Assembly (NCBI GenBank): GCA_900321505.1
Contig: ONWK01000087.1
Coordinates: forward strand, 1-7,448
Direction of reading: 5' to 3'
Source: an uncultured Eubacteriales bacterium
Lineage (GTDB): Bacteria; Bacillota; Clostridia; Lachnospirales; Lachnospiraceae
DNA length: 7,448 nucleotides
Part shown: positions 4,690 through 7,448 of the stretch, piece by piece
Numbering within the stretch: position 1 is the stretch's first letter
Layout: the number at the start of each line of letters is the position of its first letter
The notes under the pieces: generated by a model
What the model was told of the DNA's origin: nothing
The model's input: the letters and a program-made list of their open reading frames with translations, nothing else
Database searches by the model: none
Position numbers and translations under genes: made by a program

Positions 4690-7014
4690 ATGAAAAGAAA
4701 GGCCGTATTTGCAATAAACTGGATGGAGGTGGATGCGCTCGTTACAGCAAAGCATGACAACCCCCACCATATACTTGGCATGCATGAATGTATAGATGAT
4801 TTATATATCAATGTATATCTGCCGGATGCAAAGATAGTCAAAGTACGCAATCTTGAAACCAAAAAATGGATCACTCTTGTTTCTGACCGTGTTGACGGAT
4901 TCTTTTCCATCATGCTGAAGGATACCAGGAGTTTTAACTATGAGGTAAAGGCCAAATTTGCTGACGGACACGAGGAGTGCTTTATAGATCCTTATCTCTT
5001 TGAACCTGTTATAGATCCGATCGACATCAGCCGCTTTAACGAGGGCGAGCATTACGAGATATATGAAAAATTAGGAGCTCACCCCATGGTTGTCGACGGA
5101 GTGCCGGGAACCCTTTTTGCGGTTTGGGCACCCAATGCGGAGAGAGTTTCGGTTGTCGGTAATTTCAATAATTGGGACGGCCGCAGATATCCCATGAGAA
5201 AGCTGGATTATTCAGGTATATTCGAACTCTTCGTTCCCGGAGATTTCCTTGGTGAGATCTATAAATATGAGATCCGTTCCAAGACGGGACAGGTATTTAT
5301 GAAGAGCGATCCCTATGCCTTTACAGCCGAGCTGCGTCCGGCAAATGCATCCCGTGTGACGGATCTTTCATATACCTGGCAGGACGGAAAATGGATGGCC
5401 GCACGTGACAAGGCCGCTCAGGATGAAAAACCGATGAATATTTATGAGGTTCATCTCGGTTCCTGGAGAAGGCCGAAGGACGGACGCGAGTTTTATAATT
5501 ACAAGGAGATAGCTCTTGCCCTTGCCGATTACATGAAGGAAATGGGATATAATTACGTGGAGCTTATGCCCGTAATGGAGCATCCCTACGATCCTTCCTG
5601 GGGTTATCAGATAACCGGATATTATGCCCCCACGTCCCGTTACGGATCACCTGCTGATTTTATGGGTTTTGTGGATTATATGCATGTGCAGGGCATCGGT
5701 GTTATTATTGACTGGGTGCCGGCACATTTCCCGAAGGATGATCACGGACTCGGACGTTTTGACGGTACACCGCTTTACGAGAGTGCCGATCCGACCCGCG
5801 GCGAGCATCCTCACTGGGGAACATGGATCTTTGATTATAATCGTAATGAGGTAAGGAATTTCCTGACTGCCAACGCGCTTTACTGGGCGGACAAATACCA
5901 TGTTGACGGAATCCGTATGGATGCGGTGGCATCCATGCTTTATCTGGATTACGGACGCGGCCCCGGACAGTGGAAACCGAATAAATTCGGCGGGAATGAG
6001 AACCTTGAAGCCATCGCCTTTATCAAAGAGGTGAATAATATCATGGCAGAGCGTTATCCCGGCGTTATGATGATCGCCGAGGAGTCCACTGCATGGCCTA
6101 TGATCACCAAACCTGTGGCTGATGGAGGACTGGGCTTCGATTATAAATGGAACATGGGCTGGATGAATGATTTCCTGCGGTATATGAAGCTGGATCCGCT
6201 TTACAGGAAATATCATCATAATGATCTTACATTCAGCATGATGTATGCCTTCAGTGAGAGGTTCATACTTGTCCTTTCGCATGATGAGGTTGTGCATGAG
6301 AAGGGGTCCATGATCGAGAAAATGCCCGGAGGTTACGAGGATAAATTCTCCAATCTCAGGACTGCCTTTGGCTATATGATGACGCACCCCGGCAAGAAGC
6401 TGCTCTTTATGGGTCAGGAATTTGCACAGTTCAAGGAGTTTAATGAATCCGATGAGCTTGACTGGTCGCTCTTTGAATTTGATGCGCATACCTGTGTACA
6501 GGATTACATGAAGGCACTGAATAAGCTGTATCAGTCCGAACCTGCCCTTTATGAAAAGGATCATACTCCGGACGGTTTCGCATGGATAAATGAAACAGAT
6601 GCGAACCGCTCGCTTCTGTCATTTGAACGCCATGGCAGGGATGAGAAGGATACGCTTGTTGTGATCTGCAACTTTACTCCGGTCACCCATAAGAATTACA
6701 AACTTGCGGTTCCTTCGGAGGGAAGGTGGAAGGAGATATTCTCCAGTGATGCTGCCAAATACGGCGGTGAGGGATTCAATAACAAGACTGCAAAGGATTC
6801 AAAGCCGGGCGAGGTTGACGGAAGAAAGGATTATATCACCGTTACGGTTCCGGGACTGTCCATTTCGATCTTTAAGAAGACAGTGACCCGCAGACCTGCA
6901 GTGAAAAAGGAAGAAGCAAAGAAGACTGAAGTTAAAAGGGCTGAAGTAAAGAAGGCTGAAGTAAAAAAGGCTGAAGAAAAAAAGGCTGAAGTGAAGAGTA
7001 CAGAAGTAAAATAG
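4690..7014 (+). CDS. glgB: 1,4-alpha-glucan (glycogen) branching enzyme with Lys/Glu repeat tail
   Basis: Cytosolic GH13 enzyme that makes alpha-1,6 branches in glycogen. Start chosen at ATG 4690 (774 residues), preceded by GGGAAGGAA (4669-4677). The in-frame TTG at 4621 has no ribosome binding site. Domains: N1 module (about 5-110, with DNPHHILGMHE), CBM48 (about 130-220, with VVGNFNNWDG), GH13 barrel from NIYEVHLGSW, and a C-terminal beta domain to about 732. All catalytic motifs are present: DWVPAH (D341, H346), nucleophile in GIRMDAVAS (D411), acid/base in MIAEES (E464), and LSHDEVVH (H531, D532). Their spacing equals that of E. coli GlgB. Odd feature: after the normal end there is a tail of about 40 residues built of KKAEV-like pentapeptides. 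No other glycogen gene is in view. It is probably cotranscribed with the DUF1015 gene (108-nt gap, no terminator). Confidence 0.96.
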   Translation: MKRKAVFAINWMEVDALVTAKHDNPHHILGMHECIDDLYINVYLPDAKIVKVRNLETKKWITLVSDRVDGFFSIMLKDTRSFNYEVKAKFADGHEECFIDPYLFEPVIDPIDISRFNEGEHYEIYEKLGAHPMVVDGVPGTLFAVWAPNAERVSVVGNFNNWDGRRYPMRKLDYSGIFELFVPGDFLGEIYKYEIRSKTGQVFMKSDPYAFTAELRPANASRVTDLSYTWQDGKWMAARDKAAQDEKPMNIYEVHLGSWRRPKDGREFYNYKEIALALADYMKEMGYNYVELMPVMEHPYDPSWGYQITGYYAPTSRYGSPADFMGFVDYMHVQGIGVIIDWVPAHFPKDDHGLGRFDGTPLYESADPTRGEHPHWGTWIFDYNRNEVRNFLTANALYWADKYHVDGIRMDAVASMLYLDYGRGPGQWKPNKFGGNENLEAIAFIKEVNNIMAERYPGVMMIAEESTAWPMITKPVADGGLGFDYKWNMGWMNDFLRYMKLDPLYRKYHHNDLTFSMMYAFSERFILVLSHDEVVHEKGSMIEKMPGGYEDKFSNLRTAFGYMMTHPGKKLLFMGQEFAQFKEFNESDELDWSLFEFDAHTCVQDYMKALNKLYQSEPALYEKDHTPDGFAWINETDANRSLLSFERHGRDEKDTLVVICNFTPVTHKNYKLAVPSEGRWKEIFSSDAAKYGGEGFNNKTAKDSKPGEVDGRKDYITVTVPGLSISIFKKTVTRRPAVKKEEAKKTEVKRAEVKKAEVKKAEEKKAEVKSTEVK

Positions 7015-7041
7015 ACTAAAGTAAAATATACAGAAGAAAAA
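6922..7041 (+). repeat. 15-bp tandem repeat in the glgB 3' end, crossing the stop codon
   Basis: Eight imperfect 15-bp units of the pattern aag-gct-gaa-gta-aaa run from 6922 to 7041, with a more degenerate unit at 6907-6921. Six units encode KKAEV-type pentapeptides of GlgB. The seventh starts with the stop codon TAG (7012-7014) where the others mostly have AAG, and the eighth is wholly downstream. The frame stays open for 11 codons after the TAG to TAA at 7048-7050. Such arrays change length by slippage. Confidence 0.85.
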
Positions 7042-7073
7042 CAGAGTTAAAAAAGCAATATGGAGGCGCCATC

Positions 7074-7448
7074 GTGGCAAAGATAGATATTATTTCCGGA
7101 TTTTTAGGTGCCGGAAAGACGACACTTATCAAGAAACTTATCAATGAAGCATTTAAGGGTGAGCAGCTTGTCCTGATCGAGAACGAATTCGGTGAGATCG
7201 GTGTGGACGGCGATTTTATGAAGAATGCAGGTATTCAGGTAAATGAGTTGAATTCCGGATGTATCTGCTGCTCTCTTGTGGGAGATTTCGGCAAAGCTTT
7301 GAAGCAGGTGGTTGAGCAGTACCATCCGGATCGGATAATCATTGAACCTTCGGGCGTAGGCAAGCTTTCCGATGTTATCAAGGCTATCCAGAAGGCAGCT
7401 GAAACCGTGGATATCGAGCTGAATACCGCAACAACGGTTGTGGATGTG
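7074..7448 (+). CDS. COG0523 / CobW-like G3E family GTPase, 3'-truncated by the window edge
   Basis: The first 125 residues of a SIMIBI-class G3E GTPase of the CobW/COG0523 group, which couple GTP hydrolysis to metal or cofactor delivery. Seen: Walker A SGFLGAGKTTL (8-18), the ENEFGEIGVD segment (36-45) typical of the group, the metal-binding CxCC motif in GCICCSL (Cys63, 65, 66), and the G3E motif IEPSGVGK (90-97). Start is GTG 7074 with GGAGG (7062-7066) 7 nt upstream; the ATG at 7060 is out of frame. The gap to glgB is 59 nt without a terminator, so cotranscription is possible. The metal or client protein cannot be told from this window; in Clostridia relatives often sit near corrinoid or zinc genes, which would lie downstream. 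Confidence 0.93.
   Translation, partial: MAKIDIISGFLGAGKTTLIKKLINEAFKGEQLVLIENEFGEIGVDGDFMKNAGIQVNELNSGCICCSLVGDFGKALKQVVEQYHPDRIIIEPSGVGKLSDVIKAIQKAAETVDIELNTATTVVDV

Noticed and set aside
5647..6564. Long 305-codon open frame on the - strand inside glgB
   Set aside because: Antisense shadow of a clearly conserved GH13 catalytic domain; no recognisable motifs or start signals.
1..7448. Defence system, prophage, CRISPR array, toxin-antitoxin pair or biosynthetic cluster
   Set aside because: All six genes are metabolic or housekeeping-like on one strand, and no signature genes or direct-repeat arrays of these kinds are present.

Overview
This is a 7.4-kb stretch of what looks like an ordinary bacterial chromosome. 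All six protein genes lie on the + strand. The codon use, the strong GGAGG-type ribosome binding sites and the protein flavour (short clostridial SerA with an ACT tail, archaeal/Gram-positive-type Asd, DUF1015) suggest a Clostridia member, most likely Lachnospiraceae. That placement is an inference from recalled family resemblance, not from a search. I see no phage genes, transposase, CRISPR array, tRNA or rRNA.

Layout. (1) 2-1090: the 3' part of serA, the first step of serine synthesis from 3-phosphoglycerate. (2) 1091-1370: an intergenic region holding a strand-specific hairpin/REP-like element, a near-consensus sigma-A promoter, and a leader of about 110 nt that can form a pseudoknot. (3) 1371-2465: asd, the branch-point enzyme for lysine, threonine and methionine. 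(4) 2466-2705: a rho-independent terminator, two large back-to-back palindromes and a weak promoter. (5) 2706-3281: a small P-loop kinase-like protein, closed by a strong hairpin/T-tract. (6) 3343-4581: a DUF1015 protein, a family that usually travels with serA/serC. (7) 4690-7014: glycogen branching enzyme glgB, with an unusual Lys/Glu-rich repeat tail whose DNA repeat runs past the stop codon. (8) 7074-7448: the 5' part of a COG0523/CobW-type metallochaperone-like GTPase.

How the genes relate. serA and DUF1015 probably serve the same serine pathway, although asd and the kinase sit between them here. Asd uses aspartate and is metabolically adjacent. The kinase, GlgB and the GTPase have no obvious functional link. 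Transcription appears to be split into several units: asd has its own promoter and terminator, the kinase has a possible promoter and a terminator, and DUF1015-glgB-GTPase have no visible terminator between them and may be cotranscribed.

I do not find a clear undescribed multi-gene system. The most interesting points are the asd leader RNA, the DUF1015 protein with a ParB/SerK-like DGHHR motif as a candidate missing serine-pathway enzyme, the paired palindromes after asd, the REP-like element after serA, and the glgB tail repeat interrupted by an amber codon.
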